DNA of 64,000 nt, from the NCBI RefSeq assembly GCF_001028705.1, contig NZ_CP011770.1, forward strand, positions 1,677,501 to 1,741,500. The letters are read 5' to 3'. Positions 8,617 to 18,718 of the stretch are shown here, one piece after another; the stretch's first letter is position 1; the number at the start of each line of letters is the position of its first letter. The notes beneath the pieces were generated by a model. That model was not told where the DNA came from, did no database searches, and saw nothing but the letters and a program-made list of their open reading frames with translations. The stretch is from Croceicoccus naphthovorans (GTDB lineage Bacteria; Pseudomonadota; Alphaproteobacteria; Sphingomonadales; Sphingomonadaceae). The position numbers and the translations under genes were made by a program.

Positions 8617-10161
8617 TTGTCGAATTCAAAGATCCGCCACGCCCTCGACATCACGCGCGAAGCCGATTTTTCCGGCTGGTATCAGGCCGTCGTTTCGCAA
8701 GCCGACATGGCAGAGGAATCGGGCGTGCGCGGCTGCATGGTGATCCGTCCGTGGGGGTACGGCATCTGGGAACGTATTCAGCGCGTGCTGGATGACGAGA
8801 TCAAGGCGACGGGGCATGACAATTGCTATTTCCCGCTGTTCATTCCGCTGTCCTACTTCGCGAAAGAGGCGGACCACGTCGAAGGCTTTGCCAAGGAAAT
8901 GGCGGTCGTCACGCATCACCGCCTGACCGCGAAGGACGGCACGCTGGTCGTCGATCCCGAGGCGAAGCTGGAAGAACCGCTGGTCGTGCGCCCGACATCC
9001 GAAACCGTGATTGGCGAGGCGATGAGCCGCTGGGTGCAATCGTGGCGCGACTTGCCGCTCAAGCTGAACCAATGGGCCAACGTCGTGCGCTGGGAAATGC
9101 GGACCCGCATGTTCCTGCGCACAAGTGAATTCCTTTGGCAGGAAGGCCATACCGCGCACGCCGACAAGGACGATGCGATGGTAGAGACGCTGAAGATCCT
9201 CGAACTCTATCGCAGCTTTGCCGAAGAGGTGCTGGCCATGCCGGTGATCGCCGGTGAAAAGCCCGAGAACGAGCGGTTTCCCGGGGCGGTATCGACCTTT
9301 TCGATCGAGGCGATGATGCAGGACGGCAAGGCGCTGCAGGCGGGTACCTCGCATTACCTTGGCACCGGTTTCGCAGAAGCGGCGGACATCCGCTATCAGG
9401 ATCAGAGCGGGCAGCAGACGCTGTGCCACACGACCAGCTGGGGCGTATCGACCCGGCTGATTGGCGGCGTGATCATGACGCACGGCGATGACGACGGGCT
9501 GCGCGTGCCGCCCCGTATAGCACCGCATCAGATCGTGATCCTGCCGATGTTGCGCGACAAGGAAGGCGATGCCGATCTGATTTCCTATTGCGAGAAGCTG
9601 CGCATGGGTCTGACCGATCAAAGCGCGTTCCGCGAGCCGATCCGCGTGTTACTGGACAGCAAGCCCGGCAAGGTTGCGCAAAAGCGGTGGGACTGGGTGC
9701 GCAAGGGCGCGCCGATCATCGTCGAGGTCGGCCCGCGCGATATGGAGGGCGGCAACGTCTCCGTCCTGCGCCGCGATCGCCTGTGGCGCGAAGACGGCAA
9801 GCCCGATTTCGACATCCAGACCCGCGACGATTTCCTGTTCTGCGCCGCGGGCACGCTAGAGGCGATCCAGAAGAACCTGTTTGAACAGGCGAAGAAGCGC
9901 CGCGACGACAATATCCGTCGCGACATCGCCGATTTCGACGCGCTGACCGCGCACTATGCCGATGGCAACGACAAGCCGGGCTGGGTCGAACTGGCATGGT
10001 CGCGCCCGACCGGGGCGGACCTTGATGCCGTGGTAGAGAAGCTGAAGTCGCTGAAGTTGACGATCCGCAACACGCCGATGGATGCGGGCAAGCCGGAGAA
10101 GCCGTGCTTCTTCACCGGTGCGGATTCGGTCGAAACGATCTACGTCGGTCGTTCCTACTAA
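8617..10161 (+). CDS. proS: Prolyl-tRNA synthetase
   Basis: A 514-residue class II aminoacyl-tRNA synthetase charging tRNA-Pro. The opening 'KIRHALDITREADFSGWYQ' and the motif 2 region 'LKLNQWANVVRWEMRTRMFLRTSEFLWQEGHTAH' (two shorter conserved blocks near residues 148-180) are characteristic. The length fits the alphaproteobacterial/eukaryotic-like ProS without the INS editing insertion. The start is TTG at 8617; no better ATG exists before the conserved opening. It converges with the M3 peptidase gene across a GC-rich hairpin. Confidence 0.95.
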   Translation: MSNSKIRHALDITREADFSGWYQAVVSQADMAEESGVRGCMVIRPWGYGIWERIQRVLDDEIKATGHDNCYFPLFIPLSYFAKEADHVEGFAKEMAVVTHHRLTAKDGTLVVDPEAKLEEPLVVRPTSETVIGEAMSRWVQSWRDLPLKLNQWANVVRWEMRTRMFLRTSEFLWQEGHTAHADKDDAMVETLKILELYRSFAEEVLAMPVIAGEKPENERFPGAVSTFSIEAMMQDGKALQAGTSHYLGTGFAEAADIRYQDQSGQQTLCHTTSWGVSTRLIGGVIMTHGDDDGLRVPPRIAPHQIVILPMLRDKEGDADLISYCEKLRMGLTDQSAFREPIRVLLDSKPGKVAQKRWDWVRKGAPIIVEVGPRDMEGGNVSVLRRDRLWREDGKPDFDIQTRDDFLFCAAGTLEAIQKNLFEQAKKRRDDNIRRDIADFDALTAHYADGNDKPGWVELAWSRPTGADLDAVVEKLKSLKLTIRNTPMDAGKPEKPCFFTGADSVETIYVGRSY

Positions 10162-10169
10162 GGCTGGCC

Positions 10170-10192
10170 GGGGCGCGCCATTGACGCGCCCC
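10170..10192. terminator. GC-rich hairpin between convergent genes
   Basis: GGGGCGCG at 10170-10177 pairs with CGCGCCCC at 10185-10192 across a 7-base loop. It sits in the 39-base gap between the proS stop and the end of the M3 peptidase gene, so it could serve both strands. There is no U-tract, so termination strength is uncertain. Confidence 0.6.
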
Positions 10193-10200
10193 GTACCGGA

Positions 10201-12240
10201 TTACTTGGCCTCGCCGCCCTTTTTCAGCTGTTCGCCAAAGGCGTCGAACGAGATGGGGCGACCGAGGAAATCCTCGACCAATTGCGCGGCAGGCTTGGTC
10301 CCGCCACCGCCCAGCACCTTGGTGCGATAGTCCATCGCCACTTGCGGAACGCGCAGCCCTGCCTCTTCGAACCGGGTAAACATGTCCGCCGCGATCACCC
10401 GCGACCAGCCGTAGGTGTAATAGACCGCCGAATAACCGTTGAGATGGCCGAACCGCGCCTCGTTATGCGTATTCTCGGGGAAGGGCAGCATCGCGTAGGC
10501 GTTTACCCATTCCCGATAGGCGTCCGAAATGTTCTCCGGCGCAGGGCCGAGGTGGTAGCGCAGCGAGGCATTGGCATAGCCCGCCTGCGTCCGCTCGTTC
10601 TCGCCATTCCCGAAATAGCGCGCGGCCTGCATCTTCTCGACCAGTTCGCGCGGAATTACCTCGCCCTGTTCGTTCTTTGCGAACTTGGCGAGCGTGTCGT
10701 AGTCGTAGACCCAGTTCTCCAGCATCTGCGACGGCGCTTCGACGAAATCCCGTTCGGTCGCGACGCCGTTCTGGCCGTACCACTTGTGCCCGCCGCCAAG
10801 GATATTGTGGATCAGGTGGCCGAATTCGTGGAGGAACGTTTCCACGTCGCGGTGTTCCATCAACCCGGTGTCGTACCCACCTTTGGGCAGGTTCTGGACC
10901 AGCGCGGAAATTGCCGGATTGTCGCCAATGCCGCGCCGGATCGTGACGTGGTTGGCATGGGTATACTTGCCGTCGCGCGGGTGGCTATCGAGGTAGAAAT
11001 ACCCCAGCAGCTTGCCCTTGCCGCGAATGTCGGTGCGGTCGACGATCTTGTAGGTCTGCACATCCTCGTGCCAGACGGAGGTGTCCCACGGCTCGATATC
11101 GACCTGAAACAGGTCTTCCACCAGCTGGAACGTACCGTCGCGCACTTTGTCATAGGTGAAGTACTGGCGCACTTCCTGCGGATCGAGCGCGAAACGGTCT
11201 TTCTTGACCTGTGTACTGACGTAGGAACCGTTGGAGATGTCCAGCGTGTCGCCCGGCTTGATCTTCTGCAGCATGGCCTGCTTGATCGCGATGTCGCTCT
11301 GCGCCGCGGGCAGGGCTGCGGTGGCGACCTTGTCGATCTGGGCCGCCACCTCTTCGGGCGTGGTCAGCATCTTGTCCTCCAACACCATCGCCGCATAGTT
11401 GGGACGGCCCAAAAGCTTGGCCAGTTCGTCGCGCGCGTTAAACAGGCGGCGCAGTTCCGCGTCGTTTTCCGGATAGGCGCTGGAATAATAGGTCCGCATC
11501 AGCCGTTCGCGCACCAGATCACTTTCGGCATAGGACCGGATCGGCACCCAGTCGGTGGACTTGGTGGTCAGCGTGATCAAGCCGTCCTCGCCCACGGGGT
11601 GCGCCTCGAGGAAATCCTCGGGCATGCCCGCAAGTTCGCTGGGCAGGACTTTGATCGACTTGTCGCTCTCGGCAATGTTGCGGTCGAACGCGGCACCCGC
11701 GTCGGCGATTTCGGCCTTCAGCTCGGCCACTTTGGCGCGCTTGTCCTCGCTCAGGCCAACGCCGTTGCGGTCGAACGAAGCGATGATTTCTTTCAGGTAC
11801 AGCTGCGTCGCGGCATCCTCGCCCGATGCGTCAATCGCGTTCAGCCGGTCGTAAAGCGGGCGCGAAAGCTGCATCTTGCCTTCGAATTCTTCGAGCCGCG
11901 TTTCGCAATCGCTCCCCGCCGCGCGACGTTCGGCATCAAGCATGACTTCGCGATAGACGGCGAATTCGCCCCACGCGCTGTTCAGGATGTTCGTCATGTC
12001 GTCATAGGCGCGCAGGGTCGTATCGACGGTGGACGGACCCTTCTGCTTTTCCATCGCCGCAAGACGACGATCCAGTTCCGAAAGCACCGCATCGCAGCGC
12101 GCAGCCAGCGGCGCGGCATCGGCGGCGTCGGCCAGCGGCAGGCCGAGAAAGTCGCGGGGGCTTTGAAAATCGGCGGCAGTGGCGGGAAGGGCGGTCAGAC
12201 TGGTTGCTCCCATAAGGGCGGCGGAAAAGAGGGCTTTCAT
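10201..12240 (-). CDS. M3 family oligopeptidase, exported
   Basis: A 679-residue zinc metallopeptidase of the M3 (thimet oligopeptidase/Dcp) family. The zinc motif HEFGH lies in 'ETFLHEFGHLIHNILGG', with the downstream Glu ligand expected in 'EAPSQMLENW'. The ATG at 12240 starts a signal peptide 'MKALFSAALMGATSLTALPATA' (here 22 residues; core shown as 'LFSAALMGATSLTALPA') cut before ADFQ, so it is likely periplasmic. A longer frame to 12411 would place an unlikely leader before the signal peptide and overlap the divergent rnr start. Family members cleave short peptides; a role in periplasmic peptide turnover is inferred. Confidence 0.9.
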   Translation of the reverse strand: MKALFSAALMGATSLTALPATAADFQSPRDFLGLPLADAADAAPLAARCDAVLSELDRRLAAMEKQKGPSTVDTTLRAYDDMTNILNSAWGEFAVYREVMLDAERRAAGSDCETRLEEFEGKMQLSRPLYDRLNAIDASGEDAATQLYLKEIIASFDRNGVGLSEDKRAKVAELKAEIADAGAAFDRNIAESDKSIKVLPSELAGMPEDFLEAHPVGEDGLITLTTKSTDWVPIRSYAESDLVRERLMRTYYSSAYPENDAELRRLFNARDELAKLLGRPNYAAMVLEDKMLTTPEEVAAQIDKVATAALPAAQSDIAIKQAMLQKIKPGDTLDISNGSYVSTQVKKDRFALDPQEVRQYFTYDKVRDGTFQLVEDLFQVDIEPWDTSVWHEDVQTYKIVDRTDIRGKGKLLGYFYLDSHPRDGKYTHANHVTIRRGIGDNPAISALVQNLPKGGYDTGLMEHRDVETFLHEFGHLIHNILGGGHKWYGQNGVATERDFVEAPSQMLENWVYDYDTLAKFAKNEQGEVIPRELVEKMQAARYFGNGENERTQAGYANASLRYHLGPAPENISDAYREWVNAYAMLPFPENTHNEARFGHLNGYSAVYYTYGWSRVIAADMFTRFEEAGLRVPQVAMDYRTKVLGGGGTKPAAQLVEDFLGRPISFDAFGEQLKKGGEAK

Positions 12241-12398
12241 GACGGTCCGTACTCGAATTGCGCGCAAGGGGGTAAGCGCTGAAAACTGGTTTAATGTGAA
12301 ACCGAATAGCGCGGCGGGGATGACTGCGCAATGAAGCAACCGTGTGCAACCGGTACAGCGGCTTGCGCGGGGCGTCGGCCATCGCCAAATAAGGGCCA

Positions 12399-14696
12399 AT
12401 GGCCCGTACACCCAAGCGCCCGACCGGCCTGCCCAATAAAGAGCAGGTCATGGAGTTCATCCGCAGTTCCGACACGCCCGCCGGCAAGCGAGAGATCGCC
12501 AAGGCCTTCGGGCTGAAGGGGCAGGAGAAGATTGCGCTCAAGGCGCTGCTGAAAGACATGGCAGACGAAGGCCTGATCGACGGCGACCGCCGCGCGTTCC
12601 ATCGCATGGGCGGCGTGCCCAAGGTGACGGTTTTGCGAGTGGTGGCAATAGAGGAAGGCGACGCGATCGCCATTCCCGACAACTGGCAGCCCGACGACGC
12701 CATGCCGCCGCCGCGCATCCGTCTGATCGAAAGCAAGGGCCGCGGCAAATCGCGCCAGATGCCCGCACTGCGCAAGGGTGACCGGGTGCTGGCGCGAACC
12801 GAAGAAACCGGCACCGGCTATCTCGCGCACCCGATGAAGAAGCTGCCGCAGGTGCACGACAGCCTGATGGGCGTGGTGGAGATCGATGGCAGCGGCAAGG
12901 GCTGGCTCGCGCCCATCGACAAATCGGTGCGGTCGTCGGTGCCCATCGCGGACCTTGGCGGGGCGGAGAAGGGCAACCTTGTGCTGGCCGAACCGGCGGG
13001 CAAAAGCCCGCGTGCGGGGGTGCGCGTGGTGGAATTGCTGGGCGATCCGCTGGCGCCCAAGTCCTACTCGCTGATCGCGATCCACAAGCACGACATACCC
13101 TATGTCTTCCCGGCAGAGGCACTGTCCGAAGCGGACATCGCCGCGAAACTGCCGCTGAGCGAGGACAAGCGCGAAGACCTTCGTGCGCTGCCCATCGTCG
13201 GCATCGATCCCGCCGACGCGCGCGATCATGACGATGCGATCTGGGCCATGCCCGATGACGACCCGGCGAACGCGGGCGGTTGGAAGGCGCTGGTCGCGAT
13301 TGCCGATGTGTCGTTCTATGTCCGCCCCGGATCGGCCGTTGACCGTGAGGCGCGCAAACGCGGCAATTCGGTCTATTTCCCCGACCGCGTCGTGCCGATG
13401 CTGCCCGAGGTTCTGTCTGCCGAAGTATGCTCTTTGGGTGAGGGCGAGGCGCGGGCGGCGATGGCCTGTCACATGACCATCGACCGGGACGGGCGCGTGC
13501 GCGACTGGCGCTTTACCCGCGCGATCGTGCAGATCGCCGAAGTCATTGCCTATGAGGATGCGCAGGCACGGATCGACGACGGATCGGCGGCGGATCATCT
13601 CAAACACCTTTGGGCCTGCTGGAAGGTGCTTCATGGGGCGAGAGAAGCGCGCGATCCGCTCGATCTCGACCTGCCCGAACGCCGCGTGGTGCTGGACGAA
13701 AAGGGCCGTATCGCCGAGATCGCGGTGCGCGAACGGCTGGACGCGCACAAGGTGGTCGAGGAATTCATGATCGCCGCCAATGTCGCGGCGGCCAAGGCGC
13801 TGGAGGCAAAGGCCGCGCCGGTCGTCTATCGCGTGCACGAACCGCCGAGCCGGGAAAAGCTGGTCGCATTGAAGGACTATCTCGCGACGATGGATCGCAA
13901 CCTCGCGCTGGGCCAAGTGATCACGCCTTCGCTGTTCAACCGCCTGATCAAGGACGTGTCGGACGAGGCGGAAAAGGCGTTGGTGATGGAGCAAGTGCTG
14001 CGCAGCCAGACGCAGGCCTATTACGGGCCGAAGAACGCCGGGCATTTCGGGCTGGCGCTGGGGTCTTACGCGCACTTCACCTCGCCGATCCGCCGCTATT
14101 CGGACCTCTTGGTGCATCGCGCGCTGGTCGAGGCCTATGGCTTGGAACAGCCTAAGCCGAAAGACGCGACGATCCCGGCGCATTCGGGCCTTTCGGACCG
14201 CGACCGCGCTTCGCTGGAGCGCGTGACCGACGCCATCAGCAAGACCGAACGCCGCGCGATGGAGGCGGAGCGCGATACCATCGACCGCTATGTCGCGGCG
14301 TGGCTGTCGGGTAAGGTGGGTGAGACCTTTGATACCCGCGTGACGGGCGTGCAGAAATTCGGTCTGTTCGCCACGATTCTCGGCTTTGGCGGAGACGGAC
14401 TGGTGCCGGTATCGGTGCTTGGCGACGAGCGATTCCATTACGATGATCGCGCGCAAGTCCTACGTGGTGAGCGGACGGGCACCGAATATCGCTCTGGCGA
14501 CAGAATGAAGCTGCGTCTGGCCGAGGCCAATCCGCTGACTGGCGCACTGAAATTCGAACCGCCGGAATTCGAAGGCCGAATCGAACCGCGTGGGGGCAGG
14601 CCGCAGGGGAAACCCAAGCGGCAGAACAAGACCGGGTACATGCAGGGAAAGCGCGGACGCCCCGGCAATATCCGCCATTCGGGCAAGCGGAAGTAG
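12399..14696 (+). CDS. rnr: Ribonuclease R
   Basis: A 765-residue RNB-family 3'-5' exoribonuclease degrading structured RNA. It has an N-terminal winged helix, cold-shock domains, the RNB catalytic block with 'GIDPADARDHDDAIWA' (four Asp metal ligands, near residues 268-283), 'SFYVRPGSAVDREARKRGNSVYFPD'-type text (conserved 'RGNSVYFPDRVVPMLP'), 'YAHFTSPIRRYSDLLVHR' near residue 560, and a C-terminal S1 domain. A basic tail rich in Lys, Arg and Gly ends the protein, typical of RNase R. It is divergent from the M3 peptidase gene, and its end nearly abuts the converging universal stress gene. Confidence 0.95.
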   Translation: MARTPKRPTGLPNKEQVMEFIRSSDTPAGKREIAKAFGLKGQEKIALKALLKDMADEGLIDGDRRAFHRMGGVPKVTVLRVVAIEEGDAIAIPDNWQPDDAMPPPRIRLIESKGRGKSRQMPALRKGDRVLARTEETGTGYLAHPMKKLPQVHDSLMGVVEIDGSGKGWLAPIDKSVRSSVPIADLGGAEKGNLVLAEPAGKSPRAGVRVVELLGDPLAPKSYSLIAIHKHDIPYVFPAEALSEADIAAKLPLSEDKREDLRALPIVGIDPADARDHDDAIWAMPDDDPANAGGWKALVAIADVSFYVRPGSAVDREARKRGNSVYFPDRVVPMLPEVLSAEVCSLGEGEARAAMACHMTIDRDGRVRDWRFTRAIVQIAEVIAYEDAQARIDDGSAADHLKHLWACWKVLHGAREARDPLDLDLPERRVVLDEKGRIAEIAVRERLDAHKVVEEFMIAANVAAAKALEAKAAPVVYRVHEPPSREKLVALKDYLATMDRNLALGQVITPSLFNRLIKDVSDEAEKALVMEQVLRSQTQAYYGPKNAGHFGLALGSYAHFTSPIRRYSDLLVHRALVEAYGLEQPKPKDATIPAHSGLSDRDRASLERVTDAISKTERRAMEAERDTIDRYVAAWLSGKVGETFDTRVTGVQKFGLFATILGFGGDGLVPVSVLGDERFHYDDRAQVLRGERTGTEYRSGDRMKLRLAEANPLTGALKFEPPEFEGRIEPRGGRPQGKPKRQNKTGYMQGKRGRPGNIRHSGKRK

Positions 14697-14699
14697 GGT

Positions 14700-15155
14700 T
14701 TAGCTCAGCGCGTCGATCTGCTCGTCGTCCAAACTGCCGGGCACGATCATCAGCGGGCAGGGCAACTGCCCCGCGCGCTGGCCCGCGAAGTGGCCGACCA
14801 GAGGCCCCGGCGTACCCTCTGCCGCTGCGCCAAGAACCAGCGCGGCGACTTCGCCATGTTCGGCAAGATACTCCTGCACCACCTTGGCCCCGTCGCCGAC
14901 GCGGACTGAAATCGCGGGCATCCGTCCGCTTTCGTTGAACAGGTTTCCGGCGGGCGCCATGACCAGCACTTCGGCCCGGCTTTTCGCCTCGGCCTCGATC
15001 GTCGCCTGCACCCCGCCGAACGCCACGAACTGCTGTTTCGGGACCAACGCGATGATGTGGACGGTACCGCCGGTCTTGGCCGCACGGCGCGATGCAAAGC
15101 GCAGAGCCACGCGGGCTTCGGGCGTTTCGTCCATGATGACCAAATATACGCGCAT
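14700..15155 (-). CDS. Universal stress protein, UspA family
   Basis: A 151-residue single-domain Usp. It begins with the first strand 'MRVYLVIMDETPEA' and has 'ALRFASRRAAKTGGTVHIIALVP'-type alpha/beta text, ending with the 'LVLGAAAEG...GPLVGHFAG' stretch that corresponds to the ATP-binding G-2X-G-9X-G region. The final strand is 'CPLMIVPGSL'. Family members are induced by starvation and stress, often bind ATP and have loosely defined roles. It converges with rnr, 3 bases apart, and is divergent from pdhC. Confidence 0.88.
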   Translation of the reverse strand: MRVYLVIMDETPEARVALRFASRRAAKTGGTVHIIALVPKQQFVAFGGVQATIEAEAKSRAEVLVMAPAGNLFNESGRMPAISVRVGDGAKVVQEYLAEHGEVAALVLGAAAEGTPGPLVGHFAGQRAGQLPCPLMIVPGSLDDEQIDALS

Positions 15156-15302
15156 GCGGTTTCACTTGTTATTTTTGTTGCGCCTTTGTTGCGCGTTCGG
15201 TGGCAAATACGCAAGAAAAACGCTTGGATGGTGGCTTGACCCGTCATGCCGCACAGCGCAAAAACGCTACGAAACTCCTGCTTCCTACCCTCAAGGAAAT
15301 CG

Positions 15303-16583
15303 ATGGCAATTGAACTGAAAATGCCCGCTCTCTCTCCCACCATGGAAGAGGGGACCCTTGCCAAATGGCTCGTCAAAAAGGGCGATAAGATCGAGCCCGG
15401 CGATGTCATTGCCGAGATTGAAACCGACAAGGCGACGATGGAATTCGAAGCGATCGACGAAGGCGTAATCGCCGACATCGCGATTGAGGCCGGTTCCGAA
15501 AACGTGAAGGTCGGCACCGTGATCGCGACTTTGGCCGAAGAGGGTGAAGACGTGTCAGCCGCTCCCGCCAAGAAGGCAGAGCCGAAGTCGGAAGCAAAGG
15601 CAGAACCGGCAGTCGCGGAAAGCGCCCCTGCGCCGACGCCCGCACCTGAATCAAAGCCTGCCCCGGCGGCGTCGTCTAGCGACGGCGACCGGATCGCCGC
15701 CTCTCCGCTGGCTCGCCGCATTGCAGCGAACCGTGGCATCGACCTTTCCGCTATCAAGGGCAGCGGCCCGAACGGGCGTATCGTCAAGGCCGACGTCGAA
15801 GGCGCGAAGGCCGGCTCGGCTGCGGCTGCGGCCCCGGCTCCCGCTTCTGCATCCGCGATCACGCCCGCCCCAGTCGCCGCGCAGGATTTCGGCATCCCGC
15901 ACACCGCGGAAAAGCTGTCGAACATGCGCAAAACCATCGCGCGCCGCCTGACGGAATCGAAGCAGCAGGTGCCGCACATCTACCTGACAGTCGATATCCG
16001 CCTCGACGCCTTGCTGAAGCTGCGCGCCGAACTGAACGACAGTCTGGCCAGCAGCGGCGTGAAGCTTTCGGTCAACGACCTGATGATAAAGGCGCTGGCC
16101 AAGTCGCTGATCGCGGTTCCGGCCTGCAACGTGCAGTTCGCGGGCGATCAGCTGCTTAGCTTTACTCGCGCCGATATTTCGGTTGCCGTGTCGATTCCGG
16201 CGGGCCTGATTACGCCGATCGTAGTCGATGCCGGCGACAAGACGGTGTCGAAGATCAGCACCGAGATGAAGGACCTTGCCGCCCGTGCCCGCGAAGGCAA
16301 GCTGCAGCCACAGGAATACCAGGGCGGCACGGCCAGCCTGTCGAATATGGGCATGTACGGCATCAAGCAGTTCGAAGCGGTCATCAACCCGCCGCAGGGT
16401 ATGATCATGGCCATCGGCGCGGGCGAAAAACGGCCCTATGTAGTCGACGACAGCCTGCAGATCGCGACCGTGATGTCCGCCACCGGCAGCTTCGACCACC
16501 GCGCCATCGACGGTGCCGACGGGGCGCAGTTGATGCAGGTGTTCAAGGACCTGATCGAAAAGCCGATGGGTTTGCTGGCCTGA
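15303..16583 (+). CDS. pdhC: Pyruvate dehydrogenase complex E2 (dihydrolipoyl acetyltransferase)
   Basis: A 426-residue E2 with one N-terminal lipoyl domain (lipoyl-Lys in '[13 protein letters not shown]' near residue 42). An Ala/Pro/Lys-rich linker leads to the peripheral subunit-binding domain '[28 protein letters not shown]' (core '[14 protein letters not shown]', near residue 135). The acetyltransferase core has catalytic His and Asp in '[14 protein letters not shown]' near residue 398. The ATG at 15303 follows 'AAGGAAAT' and opens directly into the lipoyl domain; upstream in-frame codons do not resemble the family. E1 genes are not adjacent here. The stop overlaps the thioesterase start by one base, and lpdA (E3) follows. 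Confidence 0.95.
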   Translation: MAIELKMPALSPTMEEGTLAKWLVKKGDKIEPGDVIAEIETDKATMEFEAIDEGVIADIAIEAGSENVKVGTVIATLAEEGEDVSAAPAKKAEPKSEAKAEPAVAESAPAPTPAPESKPAPAASSSDGDRIAASPLARRIAANRGIDLSAIKGSGPNGRIVKADVEGAKAGSAAAAAPAPASASAITPAPVAAQDFGIPHTAEKLSNMRKTIARRLTESKQQVPHIYLTVDIRLDALLKLRAELNDSLASSGVKLSVNDLMIKALAKSLIAVPACNVQFAGDQLLSFTRADISVAVSIPAGLITPIVVDAGDKTVSKISTEMKDLAARAREGKLQPQEYQGGTASLSNMGMYGIKQFEAVINPPQGMIMAIGAGEKRPYVVDDSLQIATVMSATGSFDHRAIDGADGAQLMQVFKDLIEKPMGLLA

Positions 16584-16987
16584 TGAGTGGGGGGATGGGG
16601 CAACCCGTCATCCGCGTCACCGCCATGCCTGCCGATACGAACCCCTATGGCGGGGTGTTCGGCGGTTGGTTGATGAGCCAGATGGCGCTGGGCGCGGGTT
16701 CGCTCGCCTCGCGCCATGCGAACGGCACGGCGGTGGTGATCGGCGCGACCGATTTTCGCTTTCCCGGCGCGATGGCGGTGGGGGACGAGCTGTCGATCTA
16801 TGCCGACATCGCGGGTGAAGGAAATACTTCGATCGAAATAGCGGTTCGCGGCATTTCGCGCGAACGGAATGGAGAGGCTACGAAGGAAGTGTGCAGCGGC
16901 AGCTTTACCTTCGTCGTCGTCAATGATGAGGGACGTCCGAGAGCGGTAAAAGACCGCCCGACGTACCCGACCGGGCAGGAGCTCTGA
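16583..16987 (+). CDS. Acyl-CoA thioesterase, hotdog fold (YciA-like)
   Basis: A 134-residue single hotdog domain. The opening 'TAMPADTNPYGGVFGGWLMSQM' has the 'N-x-x-G-x-x-F/G-G' segment at the helix start that carries the catalytic Asn/Asp context of YciA/BACH-type thioesterases. The later 'DFRFPGAMAVGDELSIYADI' is the typical central strand pair. It would hydrolyse acyl-CoA to free acid and CoA. Sitting between E2 and E3 of pyruvate dehydrogenase and overlapping pdhC, it is probably co-expressed with them; a role in CoA balance during acetyl-CoA formation is inference. Confidence 0.82.
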   Translation: MSGGMGQPVIRVTAMPADTNPYGGVFGGWLMSQMALGAGSLASRHANGTAVVIGATDFRFPGAMAVGDELSIYADIAGEGNTSIEIAVRGISRERNGEATKEVCSGSFTFVVVNDEGRPRAVKDRPTYPTGQEL

Positions 16988-16992
16988 AAAGT

Positions 16993-18408
16993 ATGTCGGC
17001 CAATTATGATGTCATCGTCCTCGGTTCGGGCCCCGGCGGCTATGTTGCTGCGATCCGGGCTGCGCAACTGGGCCTGAAGACCGCGATCGTGGAGCGGGAG
17101 CTGCTCGGCGGTATCTGCCTCAACTGGGGTTGTATCCCGACCAAGGCGCTGCTGCGTTCGGCGGAGGTCTATCATTTCATGCAGCATGCCAAGGACTATG
17201 GTCTGGCGGCGAAGGAAATCACCGCCGACCTAGAGGCTGTGGTGAAGCGCAGCCGCGGCGTGGCAAAGCAGCTGAATGCGGGTGTGACGCACCTGATGAA
17301 GAAGAACAAGATCACGGTGCACATGGGAACCGGCAAGCTGATGGCGCCGGGCAAGTTGGAGGTGACCAGCGACAAGGGCACCGAAGAACTGACGGCGAAG
17401 CATATAATCATCGCCACCGGCGCACGGGCTCGCGACCTGCCCAAGTTCCCCGCCGACGGCAAGCGTATCTGGACCTATCGCAATGCGATGACCCCGTCTG
17501 AAATGCCGTCGAAACTGCTGGTCATCGGTTCGGGTGCCATCGGCATCGAATTCGCCAGTTTCTATAACGATCTGGGCGCGGATGTGACGGTGGTTGAGAT
17601 GATGGATCGCGTCGTCCCCGTCGAGGATGCCGATGTTTCAGCATTCCTTGAAAAAGCGCTGACGAAACAGGGCATGACGATCAAGACAGGCGCCAAGGTC
17701 GAGCTTCTGGACAATGGCGCAAAGGCGGTGAAGGCGAAAATCACCGACAAGTCCGGCAAAGCGGAAGAAGTCGAATTCAGCCACGTCATCGTCGCCATCG
17801 GCATCGTGCCGAACGTTGAAAACATCGGTCTGGATGAATTGAATATCGAACCCGACAACCGGTTTCACATCAAGGTGGATGACTTCGGTCGGACGAACGT
17901 GAAGGGTGTCTGGGCCATCGGCGACTGCACCCCCGGTCCGTGGCTGGCGCATAAGGCGAGCCACGAAGGCGTCACTGCGGCCGAAGCAATCGCGCTGGAA
18001 CTCGGCAACAAGGACGTTCACCCGCACGGCCTTGACCGCAACAATATACCGGGCTGCACCTACTGCCACCCGCAGATCGCCAGCGTCGGCATGACCGAAG
18101 CGAAGGCGAAGGAAGCGGGTTACGAGGTCAAGGCAGGCACCTTCCCGTTCATCGGCAACGGCAAGGCGATTGCACTGGGTGAGCCGGAGGGCTTCGTGAA
18201 GACGGTGTTCGACGCCAAGACCGGCGAATTGCTAGGCGCGCACATGATCGGTGCGGAAGTGACCGAGATGATTCAAGGCTTCGTGGTCGGCAAGACGCTG
18301 GAGACGACAGAAGCGGAGCTGATGCAGACCGTCTTCCCGCACCCGACGATCAGCGAATCCATGCACGAGTCCGTCCTCGCCGCATATGGTAGGGCCGTGC
18401 ATATCTGA
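16993..18408 (+). CDS. lpdA: Dihydrolipoyl dehydrogenase (E3)
   Basis: A 471-residue FAD disulfide oxidoreductase. An N-terminal FAD site 'VIVLGSGPGGYVAAIRAAQ' is followed by the redox disulfide 'GGICLNWGCIPTKALL' (Cys near residues 41 and 46), the NAD-binding 'LVIGSGAIGIEFASFY', the second FAD motif 'VWAIGDCT', and the C-terminal catalytic His-Glu pair in 'FPHPTISESMHESV'. It reoxidises dihydrolipoamide in pyruvate and 2-oxoglutarate dehydrogenase complexes. It starts 5 bases after the thioesterase stop and completes the pdhC operon. Confidence 0.96.
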   Translation: MSANYDVIVLGSGPGGYVAAIRAAQLGLKTAIVERELLGGICLNWGCIPTKALLRSAEVYHFMQHAKDYGLAAKEITADLEAVVKRSRGVAKQLNAGVTHLMKKNKITVHMGTGKLMAPGKLEVTSDKGTEELTAKHIIIATGARARDLPKFPADGKRIWTYRNAMTPSEMPSKLLVIGSGAIGIEFASFYNDLGADVTVVEMMDRVVPVEDADVSAFLEKALTKQGMTIKTGAKVELLDNGAKAVKAKITDKSGKAEEVEFSHVIVAIGIVPNVENIGLDELNIEPDNRFHIKVDDFGRTNVKGVWAIGDCTPGPWLAHKASHEGVTAAEAIALELGNKDVHPHGLDRNNIPGCTYCHPQIASVGMTEAKAKEAGYEVKAGTFPFIGNGKAIALGEPEGFVKTVFDAKTGELLGAHMIGAEVTEMIQGFVVGKTLETTEAELMQTVFPHPTISESMHESVLAAYGRAVHI

Positions 18409-18517
18409 AGTCATTCCGACCGCCCGCCGCGCCGGATTTTCGGTTCGGCGCATCTGGCGGAACCGGCGCAAACCATCGGCGTTTCCCGTGGCATAACAGC
18501 CTGTTGGGAGACGGCCG

Positions 18518-18679
18518 ATGGAATTCGAGATTTGCGATCACGAAACCCTGCCTTCGCAAGAACCGCGTCCGGTGATCCGTCAGCTCGACCGGGGCGCGCG
18601 CAATCGCCAACAAACGCGAGAGGCGCGGCCCAGCCGATCTGACGGCTTGCCAGAGGTAAGTCAGCAAATGGCAGGCTGA
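18518..18679 (+). CDS. Possible small protein, 53 residues
   Basis: An ATG frame preceded by GGGAG (18508-18512) encodes 53 residues, rich in Arg, Gln and Glu with one Cys. It occupies the 310-base gap between lpdA and the YitT-type gene. I do not recognise it. Codon use is not clearly different from neighbours. The rest of the gap shows no convincing gene or terminator. It may be a small unstudied protein or chance. Confidence 0.3.
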   Translation: MEFEICDHETLPSQEPRPVIRQLDRGARNRQQTREARPSRSDGLPEVSQQMAG

Positions 18680-18718
18680 CAACTTGCCGCCATCGACCGG
18701 CTGCGTTAGCGGTCAGCG

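Noticed and set aside
10282..12282. Long 666-codon open frame opposite the M3 peptidase gene
   Set aside because: It is antisense to a gene with clear family motifs; high GC produces such shadow frames, and its residue composition is unlike real proteins.
12291..14456. Long 721-codon frame opposite rnr
   Set aside because: Same reasoning: the plus-strand frame has all RNase R motifs.
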